Assembly: GCA_037127255.1 (NCBI GenBank)
Contig: JBANSL010000017.1
Span: 66,633,857 to 66,697,856 of the forward strand
Origin: Persicaria tinctoria
Taxonomy: Eukaryota > Streptophyta > Magnoliopsida > Caryophyllales > Polygonaceae
Direction of reading: 5' to 3'
DNA length: 64,000 nt
The position numbers were made by a program, and so were the translations under genes. The first letter of the stretch is position 1, and each line of letters begins with the position of its first letter. The notes under the pieces were generated by a model that was not told the origin of the DNA, did not search any database, and saw only the letters and a program-made list of their open reading frames with translations. Below, piece by piece: positions 43,490 through 54,861 of this stretch.

Positions 43490-45330
43490 TTTAATATTCT
43501 ATTTTTTTCCATAAATGAAAAACAGTATGGGAACCAGAGGGGAGCATTCCAAGCTTGGATAGGAGGACCTCTTGCTGGGCAGAGGGCAAAACCTTGGTGA
43601 AGACGTATGCAAACTGCTCAACAGGCGTAATGTAAGACAGTTGGAGAAGTCCTTCAAGAACTTTGTCAAGGGTGAAGCTAGTGACAATCTATTTCGATGT
43701 GTTTAGTGCATGCATGGAATATGGGGTTCTTGGTAATTTGTAGGGCAGAGTTGTTGTTGTCATAGTACAGGGTGACAGGAAAAAGAGAACTAAAGCCAAG
43801 ATCATCAAGCAATCGGGCCATCCAAGTGACTTCAGTGGCTGCTTGAGCCGTTGCCCTATATTCGGCTTCAGTAGAGCTCCGAGAAACCACACTCTGTTTC
43901 TTAGACTTCCAGCTCACAGGAGAGTCACCAAGAAGGAGAACTTAGAATGTAACAGAGCGGCGACTGATGGGGCAAGAGGCCGTGTCTGAATCCGAATAAG
44001 TAGTCAATTTTGGGTGATCACAATCATTCAAGGTAATGCCTCTGTCAACAGTACCTGGAACATAGCGAGAGGTGTGCATCAAGGCATCCAGGTGTGAGGA
44101 ATAAGGATCCTGCATAAATTGGCTTAAGCTTTAAACTGCATAACAAAGATCAGGCCTTGTGTGAGTGAGGAAGTTGAGTTTTCCTACCATCATCTTGTAA
44201 AAGGTGGGATTGCTCAACTTAGAACCATCAGATTTCAGCAGCTTGTAGTTTAAAGGGAGAGGAGAACAAACTGGTCGAAGATCATCAATACCAGCATCAT
44301 GAAGAAGCTCTTGAGCAAATTTTTGCTGGGCTAAGGCAATTCCTAAGTCAATATATGAGACTTCAAGTCCCATGAAGAGAAGACCCAAATAGCCCAAACT
44401 CAGAATCCAAAAACAACTTGAGAGAAGCAATGTCTGAATCATTGGAGCTAGTCACAAGAAGATCCTCTACATACACAGCTATTGCAGTGAAAGACCCAGA
44501 AGAAGACTTGGTGAAGAGGTTGTAATCTTTCTTTGATTGAACATACCCCTTCGAGATCAAAGCACAAGAAAGAGTAGCAAACCACTGTCTGGATGCTTGC
44601 TTCAAACCATAGAGTGACCTTGTCAATCTACAGACCAGATTATCAGGATTATGAAGACTATTCGGCATCTTCATAAACACTTCCTCATCAAGCTTTCCAT
44701 GTAGGAAAGCATTGTTCACATCCATTTGGTGAATTGGCCACTTCTTGAGGCTGCAACTAATAGGAGACATCGAATAGTGGCCATTTTAACCCCTGGTGAA
44801 AAAGGTTTCAAGTTAGTCACTACCATACTTTTGATTGAAACCTTTGGCTACAAGGCGGGCTATGTTCTTCTCAAGTGTGCCATTAGCCTTGAGCTTAACA
44901 CGAAAAACCCACTTGCAACTCACTTCTTTCTTGCCACGAGGTAACTTTGTCAAGATCCAAGTACCATTCGCTTGTAATGCATCTATTTCCTTTTTCATTG
45001 CTAGTACCCAATTTGGATCTTGTGAAGCCTCAGCATAAGAGTTGTTTCAGAATAAGATGAAAGAAAGGTAAGAAAAGAATAATGAGAAGCAGGAAGAGTA
45101 TGGGAGTATGCCAAATTAATCAGAGGGGTCGATTGAGCTGTATGAGAACACACATAATCTCTCAGGTAAGCAAGTCCTCTGGAGACTCTAGTGGACCTTC
45201 TCACAGGTTCAAGTGGTATTGACTGATCAGGAGGGTCATGTGGTGTAGGAGAAACTGAGGGTTTAGGATCAAACTGTGAAGAACCAAAATAAAGTGTCAA
45301 AGAATGTTCACTAGAATGATCACTGAAAGA

Positions 45331-45843
45331 AGTGTCTTGCCTTTGTGAAAACCCTTAACACCGCCAAAGATAAGTATCAACCTCGTTCTGACCCTTGCGT
45401 CTTCATTGGGTACTCCTCATTCAAAAAGGCTTATGTTGTTCTTAGTATTGCCTCTCACAAAGTTTTCTACTCCAGGGACTTGGTTTTTCAAGAGGATCAT
45501 TTTCCTTTTTCTTACATAAAAGACCTTGGTAATCCTCTTACTCTTCCTTCCTTAGCCTCTGATTTTCCCCATCATATTTTCCTCATAGGTAGGAAAATAT
45601 GATGGGGAAAATCAGAGGCTAAGGAAGGAAGAGTAAGAGGATTACCAAGGTCTTTTATGTAAGAAAAAGGAAAATGATCCTCTTGAAAAACCAAGTCCCT
45701 GGAGTAGAAAACTTTGTGAGAGGCAATACTAAGAACAACATAAGCCTTTTTGAATGAGGAATACCCAATGAAGACACAAGGGTCAGAACGAGGTTGAAAC
45801 TTATCTTTGGCGGTGTTAAGGGTTTTCACAAAGGCAAGACACT
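45331..45843. repeat. 253-bp-per-arm palindrome inside the copia element
   Basis: Arms 45,331-45,583 and 45,591-45,843 are inverted copies with only three mismatches, no indels, and a 7-bp spacer (CATAGGT). The right arm is the native integrase-to-RT linker; the left arm is its inverted duplicate. Transcription through it would give a long hairpin RNA. Confidence 0.95.
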
Positions 45844-47441
45844 CAAAGGTTCTAAGAATAGAGTAGTCAGGAGCATGGTGAAACAAAAGCTCAAAGGGTG
45901 TCTTGTTAGTAAGAGAAGATAGAGGAATTCTGTTGATAAAAAAAAAGGTGGTTGTCATGACACAATGACCCCAATAAGGGAGAGGTAGCTGAGATTGAAA
46001 TATAAGAGCAACCTCAAGGAGATGCTTGTGCTTTCTTTCCACCACTCCATTTTGTTGGGGGCTCTGTGTACATGAAGTTTGACGAATGATTCACAGAGAA
46101 TGAAAGAGGAAAGTAACACTGCTAGCTAGGAACTCAGTAGCATTATCTAATCGAATGATTTTAATGGAAGCAACAAATTGGTTTTTGACAAGAGCAATGA
46201 ATTTAGTGACAACACTACAGAACTCACTCTTGTGTTTCATGAGAAAAAACCAAGTGCATCGAGTAAAGTCATCCACAATGGTTAGAAAGAAAACGAAAAC
46301 CATCATATGTAGGACATTTGTATAGTCGCCAAGAATCAATATGAATAATTCAAAAGCACTGGAAGTAATAGAAGAAGTATGAAATGGTAATCTGTGTTGT
46401 TTAGCCTTAGGACAAACCTGACATATGTGAGTGAGTAGGGTTTACAAATTTGTCTATGAAAGGTAAGTGACAAAGTTGTTTGAAGGGGATATGCCCAAGT
46501 CTACAATGCCATAGCTCGGGGCTTTTTATTGAAAATATAAGCTAAAGACGACTAGAAACTCCAGCATTTTGATCTTCTGAGAGAGAATGGTGCACCACAT
46601 AGAGGCCTTTGTCTTCCCTACCAATTAATTAAAATTGGCTTCTTCATAGAAGGGGCTTGAAGAAAGCAAAAATGTGAGTTGAATGAAAATGTGGCACTTA
46701 AAGCTTTGGTCAATTTGCTAATGGTTAACAAATTGAAATGAAATGCTGGAACAAAAAGAACACCAGACAAAGGAATATTAGGTAATAAAGTGGAAGCACC
46801 AACATGAGAAATGGAAGGCAAAGTAATGTGTTTAGGATCCGAAACTGGAGAAAAAAATCAAGAAGATTACGTTGAGATGTAATGTGGTGAGTAGCACCAC
46901 TATCTAGAGTCCAATTTGAGGCAAAGCAACGAGAAAGAGAATTAGAAGCATTATCAGCAAGCATAGCACAGGAATCTTGAGAGTTAGCATGTAGATTTCC
47001 AAGAAGAGCAAGTAACTGAGAGCACTGAGCATGGGTGAATGCAGGTGTAGAGGAAGTAGCTAGAGCTGCAGAACCAGCATGATCATCATGAGTCACATTA
47101 GCTGCGACCTTGTTGTTGTTAAAATTAGCAGAATGAAGGAGCTGGATGACTACGGGAACCAGAAACGAATCCAAGCTTGTTTTTCGCAAGGAGAGATACT
47201 TCAACAAAGCGACGCCATTGATGATACTTTCTGTCCGTCAACTTGTTAGTGGCCAAAGACATAACTCAGATGATCCGAGTGGTGGAGGAACAACTCGTCA
47301 GATGCGTCAATTTGATCAAGAAATTATCTCGGATCTGGAGCTTGCTCAAAAGCCATGGCGATCGAAGTACAGCGAACGCACAAAAAATGACAAATCAGAG
47401 AGAAAACCGCTGAAGAGCAGAGATCGAACCAACTGATACCA

Positions 47442-47678
47442 TGTTAACTTTGTCTTTCGTCTACAAATGTTTGATTGAACGATTTAGAACGAAGAGGAGG
47501 AAAAGGAGATGTTGAACTGAATCAGGCAAAACTCCATTGAAGAGAGCTTGAAGAGCTCGGAGGAGTTTGTTACAAAATGTTCAACTGAAAATGAGAAAAG
47601 GAAATATTGGGCCTAACCACTAGCCTACTTGTTCTAACTAACATAATCCGAAACTAAGCCTGAAGATACAAAACAAAC
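47442..47678 (-). repeat. Copia 5' LTR, partly deleted
   Basis: It begins TGTTAACTTTG next to the primer-binding site and matches 51,727-52,007 closely. It lacks about 60 bp at the far end (after CAAAACAAA) that are present in the other copy, and it joins the AP2-gene flank at TAGAACTATTTA. Confidence 0.85.
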
Positions 47679-47697
47679 TAGAACTATTTAGGGGCCA

Positions 47698-49704
47698 CTA
47701 GCAACATTCATGACTGTCATCATGCTCTAAGGTCGCATCATCCTCGGACCTGCATAGCCAGAGCTCGTCGTCCAACCTGCTATACTCACCAACCAATTGA
47801 CCATAGCTATCAATAACATCCGAATCAAACTCTCCCCTTTCCTCTGTAACGAACATTGGCACACTTTGTACATTCTCATTGATCATGCTTCCCCTGGTTT
47901 CCTCTTCCCTACCGGTTTTAATCACTAAGCTTCCATCACAAGAACCGGAAGGATCATCAGATACGCAGGCTGAATAACATTAACCTTCCGCAATAGCGTC
48001 ACCTATGCAGCTGTCGTTCAACTGCTTGAGCTTCTTGTTAACAGGAAGCATCAAATCGAACTCACGCCTGTTGCTGTTACAAGCTTCTACAGCCTCTTCA
48101 GCACAACATGGTCTTTGAATTTTTTGGGATTGTTCAGGACCATCTTTCAAATCACGACTATCTTTTGTCTTATGACTAGGAAACATCAAATCAAACTCAC
48201 GCCTCTTACTGTCATAAGCTTCTTTAGCCTCTTCAGGAGTGTCAAAAGTCCCCAAGCGAATTGTAGCCTTTGTTATTGGATGTCTTATCTCAGTTGTCCA
48301 CCGGCCTGATTTTCTCGGATACACATATTTCAATCTTTGGGATTGTTCAGCATTAGCTTTCAAGCCCAAATCAAAGCTATCCCTTGACTGTTTGCGTTTG
48401 TAATGACCCGGAAACATTGAATCGAATTCCATCCTCTTACTGTCATACGCTTCTTTAGCCTCTTCAGCCGTGCCAAAAGTTCCCAAGCGAACTCTAGCCT
48501 TGGTTATTGGATGTCCTATCTCAGTTCTCCACCGGCCTCCTTTCGTCGGATAAACATGACTCAGTCTTTGATTCTTTTGGGATTGTTCGCCCAAATCACA
48601 GCTATCCTTCGACTGTTTGCGTTTGTTATAAGCTGTGTCAGTCTGTTCAGTAAAAGTACCCAAGTGAACTTTAGTAGAAACGGAAGGCTCATCAGATACA
48701 AAGGCTGGATCGCTTTTACTTTCCACAACAGCATCAACTTTGTAGCTACTCTTTGATTGCTTGCGCTTGATATGCGCATGAACCATCAAATCAAACTCAT
48801 GCATAGTATTGTTATAATCATCTTCAGCCTCTTCAGTACACGTTCCCAAGTGAACTCTGGTGGAAACGGATGGATCAACAGATGTGCAGGTCGAATTACT
48901 TGTACCTTCCACAACAGCAGCAGCTTCACAACTGCCCTTATATAGTGTGCGCTTCCTATGAGCGCGAACAATCAAATCGACCTCATGCATTTTATTGTTA
49001 TAAGCTTCTTCAGGCTGAGGATCACCTGATACACAGGTTGAATCACTGTTACCTTCCGCAAAAGCCTCAGCTTGGCAGCTATTGTTCGACTGTTTGATCT
49101 TCTTATAACCAGGAAACATCAACTCAAAATCATGCCTTATACTGTGATAAGCGTTTGCTGCCTCTTGAGCAGCATCAAAACTTCCCAAATGAATTTTTTT
49201 TCCCTTTATTATTGGATGCCTTATCTCAGTCCGCCACCGGCCTGCTTTTGCTCGATAAGCATGACGCGGTCTGTAAAGTTTCACGGATTGTTCAGCATCA
49301 GCTTTCACCGGTCTTTTATCAGCAGCTTTCAGCGTGGCTGACTCTGTGCTGTAAACAGCATCAGCCTTTCCTGAACAGATCATTTTTTGTGAGTCAAGTT
49401 CAAGCTTCGACAAATTATACACATCGGAAGCATCATTGCCTGATTTAATGCGCCTAACACCCATGTGCTTATTCGTAACATCTGTAGGGAAAGAAGCAGC
49501 CTTCTCCTGCTCAGAACGAGATTCGTACTCCAGCTTCTTTCTGGTGCATGCATCTGCCGCCTCTTGAGGAGTGCTGTAAATGCCCACACACACACAAACC
49601 TTCCTGATCGGATGCTGGATTTTAGCTACCCACTTGCCGGATTTTAGGCAACTAACAACTGGGTGATTCACAAAATCCGTATCATTTGTGGGCAAAGGAG
49701 TCAT
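47698..49704 (-). pseudogene. AP2-repeat gene 4, interrupted by one stop codon
   Basis: Starts at MTPLPTND (49,704) and reads 574 residues to a TAA at 47,980-47,982 (context EGxCYSACVSDDP). The same frame then continues to SYGQLVGEYSRLDDELWLC and the RSEDDATLEHDDSHECC tail at 47,698. Gene 5 has a sense codon at this position. Full AP2-like modules: SGKWVAKIQHP near residue 22, then AGRWRTEIRHP, GGRWRTEIGHP and SGRWTTEIRHP. A damaged second module lacks its sheet (RRIKSGNDASDVYNLSKLEL). Two half modules are present. The stop removes the conserved C-terminal motif, so the gene is either a pseudogene or makes a truncated protein. A single-base assembly error is possible. Confidence 0.8.
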
Positions 49705-50780
49705 TTCGTCTCTACACATCAACTCATACTCAACCTCTTCTTGGTGTATTCATCTGCAGCTTTTTTAAAGAGGTAAATGATGCAAAGTAACAAGAGATTA
49801 GAACTTACAAATACCCAAAAGTGTTATATTAACGACAGAAAACACATGGTAAGCTGTATATTTTTCACATAACAATCTGTTTAACAAGAAGCTGCATAAA
49901 ACTACCTGTAATATAACCTTTGTCTCCAAATCCACTAGCGAGTTACAAGGCTAATGATTTCAATGGCGAAATAAAGAAATTTGAGATACTTCAAAGTGTG
50001 GTTTTGTGTTAAACAAGTCATAATTTTACCCTTTCAACAATGATGAAGGGAAAGCAACAGATGATACTTATCCACAACGGTTTCGAATATACCAGCAGAT
50101 TTGAGAGTTATACAGAAACTCCAGTGAATCCAATTCATGCTATGTTCTACTCCGTATTGTTCACACTCATTGACATTGTACTGTTCACTGCACAAATCTT
50201 TAGGCAAACATCCAAAATTTCAGAAAATGAAAATCCATGCCCCAATTGCAAAAAGTGTGCCCTCTGTCCAATTTAGGGCAAAATTAGGTAACCCTAAATG
50301 CTCGATTGAATTAGAGTTAAGAATCGAAACTACGAACCACAATGCATGTGCAATCAGAGAGAGCTTATGATATAAGAGTTAAGAATCAAGGATTCAAAGT
50401 TATCAACTGTAATCTGAAGGATCCAGATTACCTGACTTTCCATCAGGAAGCGAAATTCCAACTTCTGCTCAATTTCACAAATATCCTGCACAGTTTGCAT
50501 ATAAAAATGAAATTCTCGAGAGGAGAATAAGAAAGGAGCTCAACGAGAAGATGAAGATTCTCAAGAAAGCCTGAAATCGGCATTACCCATTTCATGATGG
50601 AGGTATTAAAACGGCACCATGGGCTCTCATGGCATTCCGCAGCTTGATCTCTGTACAGAAGAGAGAGAGCACTGAAGGAAGTCCCAAATCAAATTCTTTG
50701 GCTCTTCTGACCAAAAAAAACTTCACATTCTCAGGTGGGGATGAGAATGACCACTCACACAGTGACACCATTTATGTGGA
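49705..50780 (-). other. Duplicated 5' block of AP2-repeat gene 4
   Basis: This is the third near-copy of the upstream block, with its candidate 54-bp exon at 50,432-50,485 and a donor-like GGGTAATGCCG near 50,582. A TACTCCGTATTG insertion is present near 50,150 relative to genes 2 and 3. Confidence 0.45.
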
Positions 50781-50793
50781 ACATTTCTAAATA

Positions 50794-51001
50794 CTCTCTT
50801 CTCTCGTAAATCTTCATCTGTTCCAAAATAAATGTTGTTTGTCTTTTATAAAATATTATTATTTTAGTTAAATTTTTTATATAATTTTAATTATGAAATT
50901 ATATAAAAAATTTGATTAAAAAAATAATATTTTATAGAGTATTTCACCCGTTAAAAAACGTGCCGAAAAGGTAAGTGACATTTATTTTGGAATGGAGGGA
51001 G
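50794..51001. mobile_element. Stowaway-type MITE
   Basis: The left end CTCTCTTCTCTCG and right end TGGAATGGAGGGAG are both bordered by TA. Internal ATAAAATATTATTATTT and AAAATAATATTTTATAGAG words pair. A second, half-degraded Stowaway-like stretch ends GGAGGGAGTA near 51,200. Confidence 0.75.
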
Positions 51002-51668
51002 TATAAGTTTTAGTAGTATTATTTTTGTTAAAAATTATATAAATTTTTTTTTTTACATTTTAATACTTATTACTAATAATTATTATATTGTAAAAATATT
51101 TAGTAAAAAAATTAATATTTTATATAGTTTTTAATTCTCTAAATTAGGTGCACAAAAGTAAAAAAATCTTATAGTTATGATAGATTGATAGGAGGGAGTA
51201 AGGGATAATATTTTCATTCAAGTTGAGAGAAGTGGTCGTTACGAGGTGGATTCTTATTAGGGCCAAATTTAATATATGTATCATTCTCGTTGATAATTTT
51301 AATTTGATATATTATAAACCCAAATCTGATATTATGAACGTTTAGAACTAAAACAAGGTTATTAACTAATTTATCACAAATCCAAATATAACTTACAAAG
51401 CACTCGTGTCGAGTAAACCACATGCGATAAAAGATAGACTAACCCATGCTATATGTACACCTACCTAATACAAATGTAATCAATGGGGTTTAATCCCTAA
51501 GCATCAAGGTAGCAAAGCACACAAAAAGTAACAATTTTTGCAGGACGAGAGGAAAAAACAAGTCATATAAATCCCTCTTGTAAATCAACTTCATAATCAC
51601 AAGCCAAACACCATAAGCTCATTTTTGTTCAGCCCCTTTCAACACCATCAGAAAAGCAAAACCAAGAA
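51002..51668. other. Shared 3' flank of AP2-repeat gene 5
   Basis: The part at 51,340-51,668 matches the flank of gene 3 (38,530-38,750 and 39,687-39,770), which shows a segmental duplication. The left part holds a degraded Stowaway-like stretch. No gene is seen. Confidence 0.6.
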
Positions 51669-52007
51669 ATTAGATCACAATGGAGCATTTCTAGTTGTCC
51701 TTTATAATCCTTCAATGGATATAATCTGTTAACTTTGTATTTCGTCCACAAATGTTTGATTGAACGATTTAGAACGAAGAGGAAGAAAAGGAGATGTTGA
51801 ACTGAATCAGGCAAAACTCCATTGAAGAGAGCTTGAAGAGCTCGGAGGAGTTTGTTACAAAATGTTCAACTGAAAATGAAAGGGGCAGGATCAGCCCTAC
51901 TTATACAATCTAACTAACATAATCCGAAACTAAGCCTGAAGATACAAAACAAAACGAGGACGTTCTACATAATCTAAGTAACCAAAATATTATGAACAAT
52001 CTACCAC
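51669..52007 (-). mobile_element. Solo-LTR-like remnant of the copia family
   Basis: From 51,727 (TGTTAACTTTG) it matches the copia LTR at 47,442-47,678. Relative to the gene 3 flank the whole stretch is an insertion between AAGAA (51,664-51,668) and TAGAA (52,008-52,012), which may be a 5-bp target duplication with one change. No primer site or coding part follows, so this is most likely a recombined solo LTR with about 58 bp of extra sequence. Confidence 0.7.
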
Positions 52008-52056
52008 TAGAACTATTTAAGGGCCACTAGCAACATTCATGACCGTCATCGTGCTC

Positions 52057-53775
52057 TTAGGTCGCATCATCCTCGGACCTGCATAGCCAGAGCTCGTCGT
52101 CCAACCTGCTATATTCACCAACCAATTGGCCATATCTATCAATAACATCCGAATCAAACTCTCCCCTTTCCTCTGTAACAAACATTGGCACACTTTGAAC
52201 ATTCTCATTGAGCATGCTTCTCCTGGTTTCCCCTTCCCTACCGGTTCTAATCACTAAGCTTCCATCAGAAGAAGTGTAAGGATCATCAGATACGCAGGTT
52301 GAATAACTTTTAACTTCCACAATAGCATCAGACTGTTTGAGCTTATTGTTAACAGGAAGCATCAAATCGAACTCACGCTTGTTGCTGTTACAAGCTTCTT
52401 CAGCCTCTTCAGCACAACATGGTCTTTGAATCTTTTGGGACTGTTCAGGACCAGCTTTCATATCACAACTATCTTTTGTCTTATGACTAGGAAACATCGA
52501 ATCAAACTCACGCCTCTTACTGTCATAAGCCTCTTTAGCCTCTTCAGGAGTGTCAAAAGTCCCCAAGCGAATCGTAGCCTTTGTTATTGGATGTCTTATC
52601 TCAGTTGTCCACCGGCCTGATTTTCTCGGATACACATATTTCAGTCTTTGATTCTTTTGAGATTGTTCAGCATCAGCTTTCAAGCCCAACTCACAGCTAT
52701 CCTTTGACTCTTTGCATTTGTAATGACCAGGAAACATTGAATCGAATTCACGCCTCTTACTGTCATAAGCTTCTTTAGCCTCTTCAGCAGTGGCATAAGT
52801 TCCCAAATAAATTCTTGCCTTTGTTAGTGGATGTTTTATCTCAGTTTGCCACCGGCCTGATTTTCTCTGATACACATAACGCAGCCTTTGATTCTTTTGG
52901 GATTGTTCAGCATCAGCTTTCAAGCCAAAGTCGTGACTATCAGGTCTATAGTTTGACAGCTTACTGTCATAAGGTTCTTTAGCCTCTTCAGTAGACGTTC
53001 CCAAGTGAACTCTAGTAGAACCGGAAGGATCACCAGATACACAGGTTGAATCACTTTTAACTTCTGGAGTAGCATCAGCTTCACCGCTCGCCTTCTTCTT
53101 ATGAGCACGAACCATCAAACCGAACTCACATATTGTATTGTTATATGCTTCTTCAGCCTCTTCAGTAGACTTTCTCAAGCGGGAAGGATCATCAGATAAG
53201 CAGGTTGTACCTTCTGCAACAGCATCACCTTTGCGACTGTCGCTCAATCGTTTGAGCTTCTTACTACCAGGAAACATCAAATCGAACTCACACCTATAAG
53301 CTTCTTCAACCTCTTCAGCACAACTCTCATGACCAGGAAACATTGAATCGAACTCACGCCTCTTCCTGTCATTAACTTCTTTAGCCTCTTCAGCAGTGCC
53401 AAAAGTTCCCAAATGAATCCTTGCCTTTTTTAGTGGATGTCTTATCGCAGTTTGCCACCGGCCTGATTTTCTCTGATACACACCGCGCAGAGCATCTTCC
53501 TCCTTCAAGCCTAACTCGCATTTCTTTCGATTCAGAGCTTCCATGGCATTTTCAGCAGTAGCATAAGTACCCAACTTATACCTAACCTTTCCTTTCTGGA
53601 TCTGAGCTTTCCACTTGCCCGATTTCAATTGGTAAACACTACCACTTTTCTTCCTCGAACAACCGTTTGATTTAGACCCTAGCTCAAGCTTCGACATATT
53701 ATACGTAAACCCTAGGTCCTTTACAAAATCTGGGGCATCAATTGTGCTTAAAGGAGGAATCTTTCGTCGACGCAT
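52057..53775 (-). CDS. AP2-repeat protein 5 (four full modules, N-terminus replaced)
   Basis: 572 residues from ATG at 53,775. The N-terminus differs from genes 1-4: MRRRKIPPLSTIDAPDF leads straight into an AP2-helix remnant (YNMSKLELGSK), so the usual first module has been deleted. Full modules follow: SGKWKAQIQKGKVRYKLGTY, SGRWQTAIRHPLKKARIHLG, SGRWQTEIKHPLTKARIYLG and SGRWTTEIRHPITKATIRLG. Each is followed by its T-x-E-x-A helix and, in the last three, by REFDSMFPxH. Half modules and Cys/Ser-rich linkers lie between them. It ends with RYGQLVGEYSRLDDELWLC and RSEDDAT, ten residues earlier than gene 3. The frame is intact. The true start may be in an upstream exon. Confidence 0.75.
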   Translation of the reverse strand: MRRRKIPPLSTIDAPDFVKDLGFTYNMSKLELGSKSNGCSRKKSGSVYQLKSGKWKAQIQKGKVRYKLGTYATAENAMEALNRKKCELGLKEEDALRGVYQRKSGRWQTAIRHPLKKARIHLGTFGTAEEAKEVNDRKRREFDSMFPGHESCAEEVEEAYRCEFDLMFPGSKKLKRLSDSRKGDAVAEGTTCLSDDPSRLRKSTEEAEEAYNNTICEFGLMVRAHKKKASGEADATPEVKSDSTCVSGDPSGSTRVHLGTSTEEAKEPYDSKLSNYRPDSHDFGLKADAEQSQKNQRLRYVYQRKSGRWQTEIKHPLTKARIYLGTYATAEEAKEAYDSKRREFDSMFPGHYKCKESKDSCELGLKADAEQSQKNQRLKYVYPRKSGRWTTEIRHPITKATIRLGTFDTPEEAKEAYDSKRREFDSMFPSHKTKDSCDMKAGPEQSQKIQRPCCAEEAEEACNSNKREFDLMLPVNNKLKQSDAIVEVKSYSTCVSDDPYTSSDGSLVIRTGREGETRRSMLNENVQSVPMFVTEERGEFDSDVIDRYGQLVGEYSRLDDELWLCRSEDDAT

Positions 53776-54115
53776 TCATCCAGATTGCAGCAAATGGAAA
53801 TCCATGTCCAATTAAAACCGCCTACGCCCTAAATTTTGGGGGAAAGGGTAAATGCTTGATCTTTTGAATTGTCAGTTACGAATACAGTTTATTAACCAAC
53901 TGAAGGATACAGATTATTACCTGATCTTTTTCTGGAAGAGAAATTCCAATTGCTGAACAATGTCACAGCTACCCTGCAAAAACTTGCAGATAAAATTGAG
54001 ATTCCTGAAACTTGAAAGGAAAGCTGTGAAAAAAATGGAGACAAGAAGATGAAGATTCAAGAAATCCTAAAATCGACATTACCCATTTGATGGTAGAGCT
54101 TGTTAACTAGACCCA
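53776..54115 (-). other. 5' region of AP2-repeat gene 5
   Basis: A shorter relative of the upstream blocks of genes 1-4. It has a candidate exon at 53,921-53,973 (acceptor TTTTTGCAG, coding GSCDIVQQLEFLFQKKI, donor GTAATA) and a donor-like AAATGGGTAATGTCG near 54,085. Confidence 0.4.
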
Positions 54116-54861
54116 TGATCTTACCCTGTTGAGTATTGATCGATTCTGCATTCATTCATTTAACTTTTGACATGCATTCTCAATTCTCATCGATGAGCAT
54201 GCTTTCCTCGATTTTCTACTTCTTACCAACTTCATTCATCAGACATAACTTCATTCATCAGACATTACTAATGGCAACACAGACTCATCTTTTCAGTTAA
54301 AGAGGAGAGCCTAATTGCACAAGACCAAAAATTGGGCCTAATTGCACAACTAGATCACAAGGTAAAAAATTGTACCAAATTGATCCCTCTATCCCAAGCA
54401 AAAAAAAATTACCGGTAATTTGGAACTATTCACAACCGGGATTTGCAGGTGACCGTCTCCCTCCTCATTTCGTTTCACTCTGCCCATCTCAAGGCCGCTT
54501 CCGACCACCCGTCTCTCTCTTTCTTGCTTCGGTGCCACCACCACCTCGCCCGCTCCGACACACCGCCGTCGCCGCCCCATCTTACATTGATTTCACAAAG
54601 GAGGAACAACCTTTCCCCAATTTCGCAGATCTTGAGCGGGCTCACCTCCGAGGTCGCAGACATGGCGGTTTCAGTCGAAGAAGCCCTTTTTTGGGGGGTT
54701 AATTTATTCAGGTTATATACCCAAATCCTCCTCATATAGAAAACTCCCCCCTTTTCGTTTGCCTCGTCGTGGGCGATGAGCAAATTTGAAGAATTGAGTA
54801 TCGGTCCACTCGGATTCGTCAAGAGCACTTCGATTTTGATCGGGTGGTTTGGGAATTCCAG
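54116..54861. other. Intergenic and 5' region of the XBAT35-like fragment
   Basis: This stretch is GC-richer from about 54,430, with CACC-rich sequence typical of a 5' UTR of the plus-strand ankyrin gene. The overlapping open frames on both strands have no domain. Confidence 0.4.

Larger units (their letters stand above)
43490..47678 (-). mobile_element. Defective Ty1/copia retrotransposon
   Basis: Order on - from the right: LTR (47,442-47,678), primer site TGGTATCAGTT (47,431-47,441), and a gag start with FLHHSDH and SLLAKNKLGFVSGS in shifted frames. Then come protease WTLDSGATHHIT (about 46,900), an integrase core (VDDFTRCTWFFLMKHKSE, IIRLDNATEF) and its C-terminal part (46,045-45,572). 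The RT follows (NGTWILTKLPRGKKEVSCKW; QMDVNNAFLHGKLDEEVFMK; the site read as YVEDLLVTS), then RNase H (SRSSTEAEYRA, TKHIEIDCH). Most of gag is deleted, frames are broken, and the 3' LTR is missing. RT-INT-PR order with PR-INT before RT-RH identifies copia. An inverted self-copy lies at 45,331-45,583. Confidence 0.92.

Noticed and set aside
45345..45602. Plus-strand copia-like frame
   Set aside because: It is the inverted arm of the palindrome, not an independent element.
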